A stretch of DNA of 14,539 nucleotides. It comes from Leadbetterella sp031420365 (lineage in GTDB: Bacteria > Bacteroidota > Bacteroidia > Cytophagales > Spirosomataceae). The stretch is from NCBI GenBank assembly GCA_031420365.1, contig JANOMP010000066.1, forward strand, positions 1 through 14,539, read 5' to 3'. The position numbers and the translations under genes are program-made. The notes under the pieces were generated by a model that ran no database searches, was not told the DNA's origin, and saw only the letters and a list, made by a program, of their open reading frames with translations. This document shows positions 1 to 7,044 of the stretch, one piece after another (position 1 is the stretch's first letter; each line of letters begins with the position of its first letter).

Positions 1-370
1 GTATAAAATTATTCTTTGATGCTGCCTGTAGCCATTTTCGGGTCTGACCTGCGGTCTGACCAAAAAAGTACTAAAATACTTTTTTAAAATATCGCCTTGT
101 GTACTTTGTGGTAAAAAAAACAGAATAGTAAACCACAAAGGGCACAAAGGAAAACCACAAGGTTCACTAAGCTATGGGTATAAAAAAGAATTCTTTATTC
201 TTTGATGCTGGCTGTAGCCCTTCTCGGGTCTGACCTGAGGTTCGACAAAAAAGTACTAAAAGGTTTTTATAAAGTATCGCCTTGTGAACTTTGTGTAAAC
301 CCTTGTGTACTTTGTGGTAAAAAAAACAGAATAGAAAACCACAAGGTTCACTAAGCTATGAGTATAAAAA
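1..370. repeat. Two imperfect ~180-bp tandem repeats with an internal inverted motif
   Basis: Two successive copies, about 1-180 and 179-370, share the same order of blocks: TTCTTTGATGCTG, then CTGTAGCC, TCGGGTCTGACCTG, AAAAAGTACTAAAA, CTTTGTGGTAAAAAAAACAG and GGTTCACTAAGCTATG. Within copy 1, CCTTGTGTACTTTGTGGT (95-112) is an imperfect inverted partner of ACCACAAAGGGCACAAAGG (132-150), so a hairpin could form. Copy 2 has lost the second arm and instead carries a partial extra copy of the first (280-315). I see no open frame. Short CTTTGTG/CACAAAG repeats of this kind are common intergenic elements in Bacteroidota; the tandem arrangement is what I see directly. Confidence 0.8.
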
Positions 371-473
371 GTACTTTATTAACAAAAAATAGACATTGAA
401 AGGCCAATTGAAAGGTTTTTTATTTTAATTTTTTTGATATTTCTAATCCGTCAATTTCCCGTGTTATTTAAAA

Positions 474-923
474 ATGTTTAACATCATAAGAACCAATTTT
501 CAAAATCTAGATTTCATCAGATTAGTACACCAACTTGATCTATTTCTAGCAATTAGAGATGGTCAAGAGCACGATTTTTATAATCAATTCAATAAAATTG
601 ATAAAATAAATAATGTTTTAGTTTTATATGAAAATAATGAACCAATAGCATGTGGGTCGATAAAGCAAATTGAAGGGAAGGTCTGGGAAATAAAACGAAT
701 GTACACTATAGCACAAGCCAGAGGAAAAGGAGTAGCCTCCAGATTATTGTTTGAGTTGGAATCTTGGGCAAGAGAGCTTGGAGTAGAAAAATTGGTACTT
801 AAAACTGGAAAAAGACATTTGAAGCCATCCATCGGCCTCTACAAAAAAAATCATTTTGATTTATGGAAAATTATGGTCAATATGCAAATATTGAAAATAG
901 TGTCAGCTTTCAAAAATACATAG
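474..923 (+). CDS. GNAT family N-acetyltransferase, C-terminus frameshifted
   Basis: This is a small soluble GCN5-related N-acetyltransferase that would move acetyl from acetyl-CoA to an amine; the substrate is unknown. The acetyl-CoA-binding motif A is visible as Q81-A-R-G84-K-G86-V-A, preceded by the strand EIKRMYT and followed by the helix SRLLFELESWA. The part LAIRDGQEHDFYNQFN is typical of a small GNAT subgroup. Up to about residue 128 the protein reads normally. After that, frame 0 gives an unnatural tail ending at 923, while the +2 frame continues as ENYGQYANIENSVSFQKYI and stops at 935-937. That tail fits the family. One base appears to be missing at about 860-864 (TTTATGG where TTTAATGG would restore the frame). 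The intact product would have about 154 residues. It could be real decay or a sequence error. The gene stands alone. Confidence 0.8.
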   Translation: MFNIIRTNFQNLDFIRLVHQLDLFLAIRDGQEHDFYNQFNKIDKINNVLVLYENNEPIACGSIKQIEGKVWEIKRMYTIAQARGKGVASRLLFELESWARELGVEKLVLKTGKRHLKPSIGLYKKNHFDLWKIMVNMQILKIVSAFKNT

Positions 924-970
924 GATTAAAAAAATAGGCAAAAGCTATAAAAAATATAAATATTCAAATG

Positions 971-978
971 TATATTTG
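971..978 (+). promoter_or_regulatory. Candidate Bacteroidota -7 promoter element
   Basis: TATATTTG fits the Bacteroidota -7 consensus TAnnTTTG and lies 29 bases before the ATG at 1008, in the short gap after the acetyltransferase gene. I see no clear -33 TTG/TTTG at the right distance, so the call rests on one element in AT-rich sequence. Confidence 0.4.
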
Positions 979-1007
979 TTGCTAATTTATTATGCAAGCA
1001 TACTATA

Positions 1008-2282
1008 ATGGAAACATATGCAAGAATTTTATTAATAGCAATGCCCATGTTTTTGGGTTTAGTGTTATTAGAAAAATTATATGGTTATTTGAAATTTAAA
1101 GATAATTTCAAATCGCTTGATACAATTTCGAGCTTAAGCTCAGGCTACACTAATTCTATAAAAGATGTTTTGGGCCTTAGTTTTACTGTTATTTCATACA
1201 ACTGGCTAGTAGGAAAATTCGCCATTTTTCAAATTGAAGAAACGGTAGCAGTATATTTAATAGCTTTTATGGCTTTAGATTTTGCGGGTTATTGGGTACA
1301 TAGGCTGTCGCATGAAATAAATTTTTTCTGGAACAAACACGCTATTCATCATAGTTCTGAAGAATTTAATTTAGGATGTGCTTTGCGTCAAAGTATCTCA
1401 AGTTTTGTAAATATTTTTACAATTTTTTTGATACCTGCCGCTATTTTTGGTGTGCCTGCTATTGTAATTGCAGTTATTGCTCCTATTCATTTGTTTGCCC
1501 AGTTTTGGTATCATACTGTTTACATCAAAAAAATGGGATTTCTTGAAAAAATTATAGTTACACCATCCCATCACCGAGTACATCATGCCATAAATCCTGA
1601 ATATTTGGATAAAAATCATGGTCAAATTTTTATTTTTTGGGATAAGCTTTTCGGCACTTTTCAAGAAGAGTTGGCTACCGCTCCACCAATATATGGTATC
1701 ACTCGACCTGCAAGTACATGGAATCCAATAAAAATAAATTTTCAACATGTAGGTTTACTTATTCAAGATGCTTGGCGTGCCACAAATTGGAAAGATAAAT
1801 TTACAATTTGGTTTAAACCAACAGGATGGCGGCCAGAAGGCTTTGAAGAAAAATATCCAGTGGCCAAGATAACTAACCCTTACAATTTCAAAAAATATGA
1901 AACTGTTTTAGATAAAAATTCCATGATTTGGGTATGGTTTCAGTTTATTTTTGCAATGGTTTTTTTAGTAATGCTTTATGCAAATATTGGGAAGCTTAAT
2001 TTTACTCAAATGGTGAGTTTTGGAGCTTTTATTTTTTTAAATATTTATGCTTATTGCGAGTTTATGGACAAGAACTCAAATGCAGCTATATTTGAATTAG
2101 TAAAAAATCTTTTAGGTTTAAGTGTAATTTTATTTTCTGATTTTTGGGAACCACTTTATAATCAACCGAATTCCTTAAAGTCCTTTTTAATTTTATATTT
2201 TATTGGAGCAAGTAGTATTACACTTTATCTTAGTAAACCCCAAATAGCTATTCTTAATAGAAATACATTTCAAAACACTTAA
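1008..2282 (+). CDS. Fatty acid hydroxylase/sterol desaturase superfamily membrane protein (alkylglycerol monooxygenase-like)
   Basis: This is a predicted integral membrane di-iron oxygenase that would hydroxylate a lipid or sterol-like substrate with O2. The eight-histidine signature of the superfamily is complete: H98-x3-H102 (HRLSH), H111-x2-HH115 (HAIHH) and H189-x2-HH193 (HRVHH), with further histidines at 161, 169 and 205. Hydrophobic segments lie before the first motif (about 5-25, 80-97), between motifs 2 and 3 (about 130-165), and in a C-terminal block of about three to four helices (about 305-420). The 424-residue length and the C-terminal membrane block resemble alkylglycerol monooxygenase (TMEM195) more than the shorter plain sterol desaturases. 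In animals that enzyme needs tetrahydrobiopterin, and genes for the first two steps of BH4 synthesis lie at 5238-6294. The superfamily is sure; the substrate is not. A plain desaturase or carotenoid hydroxylase relative remains possible. A terminator follows. Confidence 0.9.
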   Translation: METYARILLIAMPMFLGLVLLEKLYGYLKFKDNFKSLDTISSLSSGYTNSIKDVLGLSFTVISYNWLVGKFAIFQIEETVAVYLIAFMALDFAGYWVHRLSHEINFFWNKHAIHHSSEEFNLGCALRQSISSFVNIFTIFLIPAAIFGVPAIVIAVIAPIHLFAQFWYHTVYIKKMGFLEKIIVTPSHHRVHHAINPEYLDKNHGQIFIFWDKLFGTFQEELATAPPIYGITRPASTWNPIKINFQHVGLLIQDAWRATNWKDKFTIWFKPTGWRPEGFEEKYPVAKITNPYNFKKYETVLDKNSMIWVWFQFIFAMVFLVMLYANIGKLNFTQMVSFGAFIFLNIYAYCEFMDKNSNAAIFELVKNLLGLSVILFSDFWEPLYNQPNSLKSFLILYFIGASSITLYLSKPQIAILNRNTFQNT

Positions 2283-2332
2283 AATTTAAAAACACTTCGA
2301 AATTTAAATACTAACCTAAGCTATAAAAAGCA

Positions 2333-2364
2333 GGGCCAAATATAATTATTTGTGCCTTTTTTTT
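2333..2364 (+). terminator. Rho-independent terminator after the membrane hydroxylase gene
   Basis: A hairpin with arms GGCCAAATA and TATTTGTGCC (one bulged T) and a TAAT loop at 2343-2346 is followed directly by eight T residues (2357-2364). It lies about 50 bases after the stop at 2282, in the right orientation. Confidence 0.7.
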
Positions 2365-2419
2365 AAAGCGGTTTTTAAAATTTTTCAATTCAGAATCCCA
2401 ATTATTTAATTTTTTTTAT

Positions 2420-2775
2420 GGCATTACAGGATTTAGAGTGAAAACCTGAATTTTATAAAATTAAATAATGATTGCTGTTTACTGAATTTGTTGTTAGCCT
2501 TACTTTTCCGGGTTGCCGGCCCAGTCAAAAAAAGCCGAATGTCGGGCCAACTGGAATGCCAGCTCAGCCAAAAACACTCACAAAAAAAAATCCTAACTAG
2601 CCGTCCGCCATGAATTTTTAAATTAATTATCTAGCTATTAGCAACTTAACTTGCTTAAAAAATTCCATACGGACGGTCCGAATATATTCGGAATGAGATT
2701 AATGGAACAATCAGTGATTTGTTTTCTAAAAGGTTTTATTTAATAATATTTCTCCACTCTAAATCCTGTAATGCC
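2420..2775. repeat. 356-bp hairpin-rich stretch bounded by a perfect 21-bp inverted repeat (MITE-like)
   Basis: The 21 bases at 2420-2440, starting GGCATTACAGGATTT, recur exactly in inverted orientation at 2755-2775. The 314 bases between have no open frame of note. They contain CCGTCCG (2601-2607) pairing with CGGACGG (2670-2676), around a partly complementary GAATTTTTA/TAAAAAATTC pair. They also contain the palindrome CGGACgGTCCG (2670-2680), the perfect 16-bp palindrome TCCGAATATATTCGGA (2677-2692), and AATTTTATAAAATT near 2450. I see no target-site duplication: the left flank ends TTTAT and the right flank starts TAAAT. The right arm overlaps the last base of the SDR gene's stop codon. 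It could be a small non-autonomous mobile element or the paired ends of an excised one. It fills most of the gene-free gap 2283-2774. Confidence 0.6.
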
Positions 2776-3620
2776 TAAATATTAAATCCTTTTTGACGCA
2801 ATTGCTCTTTAGAAACATCCCATAGTTGTTGCTGAACCTCAATATCTTGACTGTCTAAGGAAGAATAGCTAATCATCGATTTTTTATAATAGCCACCATT
2901 ATTTAATTTTTTAGTATCTTGGGTAGCCAAATAAATACTGGTTTCTGCACCTTTTTCTGGCGAAATCAAAAAAGGCATTTTATTAAAATATCCCCAAAAC
3001 CCACTATTGTTGGCTCCAAATTCCGTTTTTACCACTCCTGGGTGCAAGGCAAATGAATACAACCCTCTGCTAGAAAACCGGTTAGTAAGTCCTTTCGAAA
3101 AAAGTATGTTCATTAGTTTGGTGGATCCGTACTGTTTCCAAGTGCTGAATTTTTTCTCACAGTTTAGATTTTCAAAATTTATGGAACCTATTCTATGTGC
3201 TTCAGAAGAAAGATTTATAACTCTCGGCCCATCGGATTTTAATAAATTTTCAATAATTAAATTTGTAAGCAAAAAGTGTGCTAAATGATTTATCTGATAA
3301 GACCATTCGAATCCATCTTCTGTCAGTTGTTTTTTTGAAAATACACCGCCCGCATTGTTAATTAATACATCAATTGTGGGATATTTTATTTTTATTTCAT
3401 TTGCCGCAAAAGCGATACTTTTTAAAGAGGACAAATCGCCTTCAATATAATCAATTCTAGCATCTATAAAATTTTTCTTAATCTCATCGAATACTTTTTG
3501 AGCTTTGTATTTATTTCTTCCTAATAAAATAATTTGCGACCCAAATGAAGCTAATTTTTCAACGGTTGCTTTACCAATTCCAGAAGTTCCACCAGTAATA
3601 AGTATTGTTTTACTTTTCAC
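2775..3620 (-). CDS. SDR family NAD(P)-dependent oxidoreductase, retinol dehydrogenase-like
   Basis: This is a classical short-chain dehydrogenase/reductase, probably a soluble or membrane-associated carbonyl or alcohol oxidoreductase. Counting from the GTG start at 3618-3620, the cofactor motif TGGTSGIG is at residues 9-16, NNAG at 88-91, the structural Asn in NHLAHFLLT at 111, the active-site Ser in the SS pair at 138-139, and Y164-x3-K168 (YGSTK). The NHLAHFLL, SSEAH and HPGVVKTE patterns place it near the retinol dehydrogenase/WW-oxidoreductase group, which acts on retinoid, sterol or fatty aldehydes. An ATG at 3707 would add 29 residues of non-homologous sequence before VKSKTILITGG, so I prefer GTG, giving 281 residues. 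It lies 126 bases after the GH109-like gene on the same strand and may share its transcript. Its stop codon touches the 21-bp inverted repeat. The substrate is unknown. Confidence 0.85.
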   Translation of the reverse strand: MKSKTILITGGTSGIGKATVEKLASFGSQIILLGRNKYKAQKVFDEIKKNFIDARIDYIEGDLSSLKSIAFAANEIKIKYPTIDVLINNAGGVFSKKQLTEDGFEWSYQINHLAHFLLTNLIIENLLKSDGPRVINLSSEAHRIGSINFENLNCEKKFSTWKQYGSTKLMNILFSKGLTNRFSSRGLYSFALHPGVVKTEFGANNSGFWGYFNKMPFLISPEKGAETSIYLATQDTKKLNNGGYYKKSMISYSSLDSQDIEVQQQLWDVSKEQLRQKGFNI

Positions 3621-3746
3621 AAAAAAATAAATTGAATTTTTAAATTTACATTTTAAAATTAAACCTAATCCAACCCAAGAATTCAAGGATTTTGAAGACA
3701 AGTTCATGCTTTGAAAACGTATATTTTAATTTTTAATTCAAGAAAA

Positions 3747-5087
3747 TCAAAATTTATCATCCAACCCAAAGATTCTTTTATTTGTCCGCCATTTCCCTCT
3801 AGTAAAATCAGGAATTTCCACAGGGGAGCTCCCTCTTGCAATTGACAATTCAGAAAGTGGACTAATTGCACTCCATGCGGCCGCATCGTAAACATCGATT
3901 GGTGGGGCAACTTTGTTTTTAATAGCTTCTATAAAGCCTCGAATCACAAAAAAATCTATGCCACCATGTCCTGCATTTTCGGCAGTTTGAGCATGTGTAT
4001 TCCACAAGGGATGCATATATTGTTCTTGATAACTGGCAAAAGGTTCCCAGGCATGAGCTTTTGGACTTTTGTTTTGTAAATAAATAGACTTATTGTCATC
4101 CATCCAGATTCCTTCTGTGCCCTGAGCTCTAAAACCCAGAGAATATGGACGTGGAGAATTGGTATCGTGAATTATCACAATATTTTCCCCATTTTCACAT
4201 TGGATATTAGTAGTTACCACATCCCCCAATTTAAATTTCACTTTAGCATTTGGATGATCTGCACCTCCTTTGTCCACAATATGTTTGTGCAATCCTTTAG
4301 CTTTTGTAGCCATAGAAGTTAAAAAGTTAAACTTATTTCCTCTGTTTATGTCAAACCAATGAGCTACTGGCCCAAGCCCGTGAGTTGGATAAATATCCCC
4401 GTTTCTGTCTATCGAATGTTGCGTTCTCCATTTTGCCTCTGAAATCGCTTTTTCACCAAATTCAACTCCGCCTCCATAGAATTTTTTACCATCGTTAAAT
4501 TTCACTTCTCTCAGGTCGTGTTGGTAGCCACAATGACCATAAAGCATTTCACCAAACATTCCTTTTCTAACCATGTTTAACACTGCCATTACATCTTTAC
4601 GATAACAAACATTTTCCAAAATCATGCAATGTGAACCCGTTTTTTCATAAGTATCCACTAAATCCCACGATTCTTGTAGCGTAACAGTTGCTGATACCTC
4701 CAATCCAGTATATTTTCCAGCTTTCATTGATTCCACACTCATAGGAACATGCCACTCCCAAGGTGTGGCTATTATCACCCCGTCAATATCTTCTCTTTTT
4801 AGCATATTGATAAAATCCATATTGTTTTTGCCATAAACAGCGGGGTCTTTTCTTTCAAATTTTTTCGTAATTTCCAGTGTTCTTTTTATGGCATCAGGAT
4901 CTATATCGCAAATAGCAGTAATTTCCACATCATTTCTATATAATGATTGTTCCACATGATTTCTTCCTCTTAATCCCACTCCAATAAAAGCTAATCGTAC
5001 TTTCTTGTCTTCTTTAGCTCCTTTGGCAGCAATAAATGGAATGGAACTAGTGGCTAAACTCGTGGCTAGAAAATTTCGTCGATTCAT
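3747..5087 (-). CDS. GH109-like Gfo/Idh/MocA family protein (candidate alpha-N-acetylgalactosaminidase), Tat-exported
   Basis: This is an NAD-dependent-fold protein that matches the glycoside hydrolase family 109 pattern. Members with known activity remove alpha-linked GalNAc through a bound NAD and an oxidation-elimination mechanism. The N-terminus MNRRNFLATS followed by a short hydrophobic stretch (residues 11-21) is a twin-arginine signal, so the folded protein would work in the periplasm or beyond. The Rossmann motif GVGLRGRNH spans 36-44 and DIDP 61-64. ATPWEWHVPM (107-116), GYQHDLREVKF (187-197), YPTHGLGPVAHW (233-244) and DINRGN (246-251) are strongly patterned as in GH109; H236 in THGLGP probably corresponds to the catalytic His of the Elizabethkingia enzyme. 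The 446-residue length is close to that enzyme. The gene is a single unit or is followed by the SDR gene. It could act on host or environmental glycans. An ordinary Gfo/Idh oxidoreductase is less likely. Confidence 0.88.
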   Translation of the reverse strand: MNRRNFLATSLATSSIPFIAAKGAKEDKKVRLAFIGVGLRGRNHVEQSLYRNDVEITAICDIDPDAIKRTLEITKKFERKDPAVYGKNNMDFINMLKREDIDGVIIATPWEWHVPMSVESMKAGKYTGLEVSATVTLQESWDLVDTYEKTGSHCMILENVCYRKDVMAVLNMVRKGMFGEMLYGHCGYQHDLREVKFNDGKKFYGGGVEFGEKAISEAKWRTQHSIDRNGDIYPTHGLGPVAHWFDINRGNKFNFLTSMATKAKGLHKHIVDKGGADHPNAKVKFKLGDVVTTNIQCENGENIVIIHDTNSPRPYSLGFRAQGTEGIWMDDNKSIYLQNKSPKAHAWEPFASYQEQYMHPLWNTHAQTAENAGHGGIDFFVIRGFIEAIKNKVAPPIDVYDAAAWSAISPLSELSIARGSSPVEIPDFTRGKWRTNKRIFGLDDKF

Positions 5088-5195
5088 AAATTCTATTTAT
5101 TAATTTTTTTTACTAATATAATAATTAAATATTTATGAACAATATAATTCAAGTATTCGTTAGTATTTTATTAAAATCTCCTTCGAGTTTTTGAT

Positions 5196-5220
5196 TGTGT
5201 AGTACACATACTTTGTACAA
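5196..5220. promoter_or_regulatory. Two adjacent palindromes in the divergent promoter region
   Basis: TGTGTA-G-TACACA (5196-5208) is a perfect 13-bp palindrome and is followed three bases later by TTTGTACAA, which includes the 8-bp palindrome TTGTACAA (5213-5220). They lie 18-42 bases before the TTG start at 5238, in the 150-base gap between divergent genes. TACTTTG overlaps them and is one base short of the TAnnTTTG -7 consensus. They look like an operator or factor-binding site; the binding protein is unknown. Confidence 0.35.
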
Positions 5221-5237
5221 GACTAAAAAACAATATT

Positions 5238-5648
5238 TTGAAAAGAGTTTCAGTATACAGAAAAGAACATTTTAACGCAGCACATAGATTATTTAATCCC
5301 GATTGGTCTGATGAGCAAAATGAAAGGATTTTTGGAAAATGTAATAATCCCAATTTTCACGGTCATAATTACGACTTAATTGTAAAACTTACTGGGGAAA
5401 TACAGCCTGATACTGGCTATGTTTTTGATTTAAAAATATTGAGTGATATTTTAAAAAGAGATGTATTAGATCATTTTGACCATAAAAACTTAAATTTGGA
5501 TGTAGAATTTTTCAAGAATTTAAATCCAACGGCTGAAAATATTGCGGTCGTAATTTATGATATATTAAGACCACAAATTGATAAAAAATTAGAATTAAAA
5601 ATTAAATTATTCGAAACTGAAAGGAATTATGTTGAATACCCAGCTTAA
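5238..5648 (+). CDS. 6-pyruvoyl-tetrahydropterin synthase / 6-carboxytetrahydropterin synthase family protein
   Basis: This is a zinc enzyme that acts on 7,8-dihydroneopterin triphosphate, the product of the enzyme encoded next (FolE). The Zn ligands H16, H41 and H43 are visible (HFNAAH and HGH), with the active-site Cys35 in GKCNNPNFHGHNY, the D81-H82 pair in DHKNLN, and E126 in FETERN. The spacing is C-x5-HGH, as in animal 6-pyruvoyl-tetrahydropterin synthase. Escherichia coli QueD has C-x3-HGH, so this protein may lead to tetrahydrobiopterin rather than queuosine, though spacing alone does not prove it. The start is TTG at 5238. There is no Met codon anywhere later in the protein and no in-frame ATG just upstream, and KRVSVYRKEHFNAAH is the expected N-terminus. 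The gene's 3' end overlaps folE by 20 bases, so the two are probably co-expressed. 136 residues is a normal length. Confidence 0.9.
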   Translation: MKRVSVYRKEHFNAAHRLFNPDWSDEQNERIFGKCNNPNFHGHNYDLIVKLTGEIQPDTGYVFDLKILSDILKRDVLDHFDHKNLNLDVEFFKNLNPTAENIAVVIYDILRPQIDKKLELKIKLFETERNYVEYPA

Positions 5649-6294
5649 AGACCAGAACATAGGCGATGATCGTGTCTTAACAAATATTTCTACTCCACTG
5701 AGACCTGATGCTTTTGCAATGGACGATGAAACTAAAATAAAAATTATTCAAAATCATTTTGCAGAAATCATGCATACGCTTGGTTTAGATCTAACAGATG
5801 AAAGTTTGAAAGGTACGCCTGGAAGAGTTGCTAAAATGTTTGTTAAGGAATTGTTTTCCGGTTTAAATCCAGAAAATATGCCAGCTATGACCTTATTTGA
5901 GAATACTTACAAATATGGAGAAATGTTGGTGGAAAGAAACATCAGCTTTTATTCCAATTGTGAGCATCATTTTGTGCCTATTGTTGGAAAAGTCCATATT
6001 GCATACGTTTCTTCTGGTAAGGTAATCGGGCTTTCAAAATTACATAGAATTGTAAATTATTATGCGCGAAGACCACAAGTACAAGAACGCTTAACTATTC
6101 AAATTGGCAATGCACTCAAAGTTGCTCTTCAAACTGAAGATGTAGCAGTAATTGTAGATGCTAACCATTTTTGTGTTTCTTCTCGGGGAATAGCCGACCA
6201 AACTAGCTCTACAGTTTCTACCTATTTTGGGGGAATTTTTGATAATATTCTTAAACGAGAAGAGTTTTTATTGCTGGTTAAATTGAAAGAATAA
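5629..6294 (+). CDS. folE: GTP cyclohydrolase I
   Basis: This cytoplasmic enzyme converts GTP to 7,8-dihydroneopterin triphosphate, the entry to folate, queuosine and tetrahydrobiopterin. It is the zinc-dependent type IA: the ligands C111 and H114 in NCEHHF and C182 in ANHFCVSSRG are present, with the catalytic His113. The patterns KGTPGRVAKM (61-70), VIGLSKLHRIVNYYARRPQVQERLT (from 132) and TSSTVSTYFGG are typical. At 221 residues it is close to the usual length, with a variable N-terminal 30 residues. The ATG lies within the end of the preceding pterin synthase gene (20-base overlap in another frame), which suggests translational coupling. The adjacent gene uses the product of this enzyme directly. 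A weak hairpin follows the stop. Confidence 0.96.
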   Translation: MLNTQLKDQNIGDDRVLTNISTPLRPDAFAMDDETKIKIIQNHFAEIMHTLGLDLTDESLKGTPGRVAKMFVKELFSGLNPENMPAMTLFENTYKYGEMLVERNISFYSNCEHHFVPIVGKVHIAYVSSGKVIGLSKLHRIVNYYARRPQVQERLTIQIGNALKVALQTEDVAVIVDANHFCVSSRGIADQTSSTVSTYFGGIFDNILKREEFLLLVKLKE

Positions 6295-6335
6295 AAAGAT
6301 TCAAAAAATAAAATCAGACTGTGTGAATCTTTAAA
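6295..6335 (+). terminator. Weak hairpin after folE
   Basis: AAAGATTCA (6295-6303) directly after the folE stop is exactly complementary to TGAATCTTT (6324-6332), with a 20-base loop. There is no good T run after it (an A run follows), so it is a poor intrinsic terminator on the plus strand. It could equally belong to the end of the adjacent insertion-sequence relic. Confidence 0.35.
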
Positions 6336-6384
6336 AAAAAACTGATTAAATTAAAATCAGGTTTATTTTAAAAGAATCTTTGGA

Positions 6385-7043
6385 TTATTTTGGGGATTTA
6401 GCAAAAAGTTTCGATAACTCAAACAAAAAAAATTTTGTACCGGCGATTCCTCTAAGTTTAGCTCTGAATAATTTTATTTTAGAATTAAAAGATTCAGCAT
6501 TAGCATTTGTGTTAAAATTATTAAAATAGTCAAGGATATTTTCAAAATGAGATTCTATACTATTTCATACTGTATTGAAGTTTTTCAATTTTAGTATGGT
6601 AGTATCATTAAACCATTTTTTAAATTATACCATAGCGTCTATTTTGTTTTTATTTCCATAACAATCACTTAGGTGTAGGTGCTGTACATGCTACTTGGAA
6701 TTCTGGTTACCTTTCGAAAATAATTCGTTCTCTTACTTTCTAGTTTTAAGTCTTTTGTCATTCTTTTTTTACAATTATATACCTACATCTTGTTAAAAGT
6801 TGTTTTGGTTATCTCTATTTTCCAAAACCGTAGGTTTATACTTATTATTTTCTTTTGCTATATTTTTATTTTCCTAGTCTAATTCTTTCCAACTTAATTT
6901 AATTCTTACGGCTTGCATGGCATTTTGAGCTAATCTTATTCTGTGAAAGTGGCCGGTCACTCGTGCAGCCATTGGGAATGCTTCTCTTGCAGAGGATTCC
7001 ATATTTTTGGCCATATCTAAAATTATTTTGGCCTTTATATTTC
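6385..7043 (-). pseudogene. Decayed ISL3-superfamily (ISAon1-like) transposase, 5'-truncated
   Basis: On the minus strand a transposase can be followed from about 7043 to a stop at 6385-6387. It begins inside the catalytic domain with NIKAKIILDMAKNM, followed by FPMAARVTGHFHRIRLAQNA and RIKLSWKELD, then a TAG at 6874-6876 where the family has Gln. The middle, about 6690-6810, must be read in another frame (LLTRCRYI...KVRERIIFER, with internal stops). The original frame then resumes as FKKWFNDTTILKLKNFNTV, passing TAA at 6625-6627 and TGA at 6565-6567. The C-terminus TNANAESFNSKIKLFRAKLRG is well kept; the Glu of NAESFN (6493-6495) would be the last DDE residue and the Asp of LDM the middle one. 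The N-terminal domain and one IS end are missing. With several stops and two compensating frameshifts it is certainly inactive. Confidence 0.85.
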
Positions 7044-7044
7044 T

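Noticed and set aside
1..370. CRISPR array
   Set aside because: Only two units of about 180 bp, imperfect, with no short regular repeats and spacers and no cas genes.
2480..2692. Integron attC site in the hairpin-rich stretch
   Set aside because: GTTAGCC and TCCTAAC look tempting, but no pair fits RYYYAAC/GTTRRRY in the right order and spacing, and no cassette gene or integrase is present.
3621..3707. ATG at 3707 as the start of the SDR gene
   Set aside because: It adds 29 residues unlike any SDR N-terminus; the GTG at 3618-3620 sits directly before the first beta-strand of the Rossmann fold.
3704..3910. A 68-codon minus-strand open frame at the end of the GH109-like gene
   Set aside because: It overlaps the conserved C-terminus of that gene in another frame and has no recognisable features.
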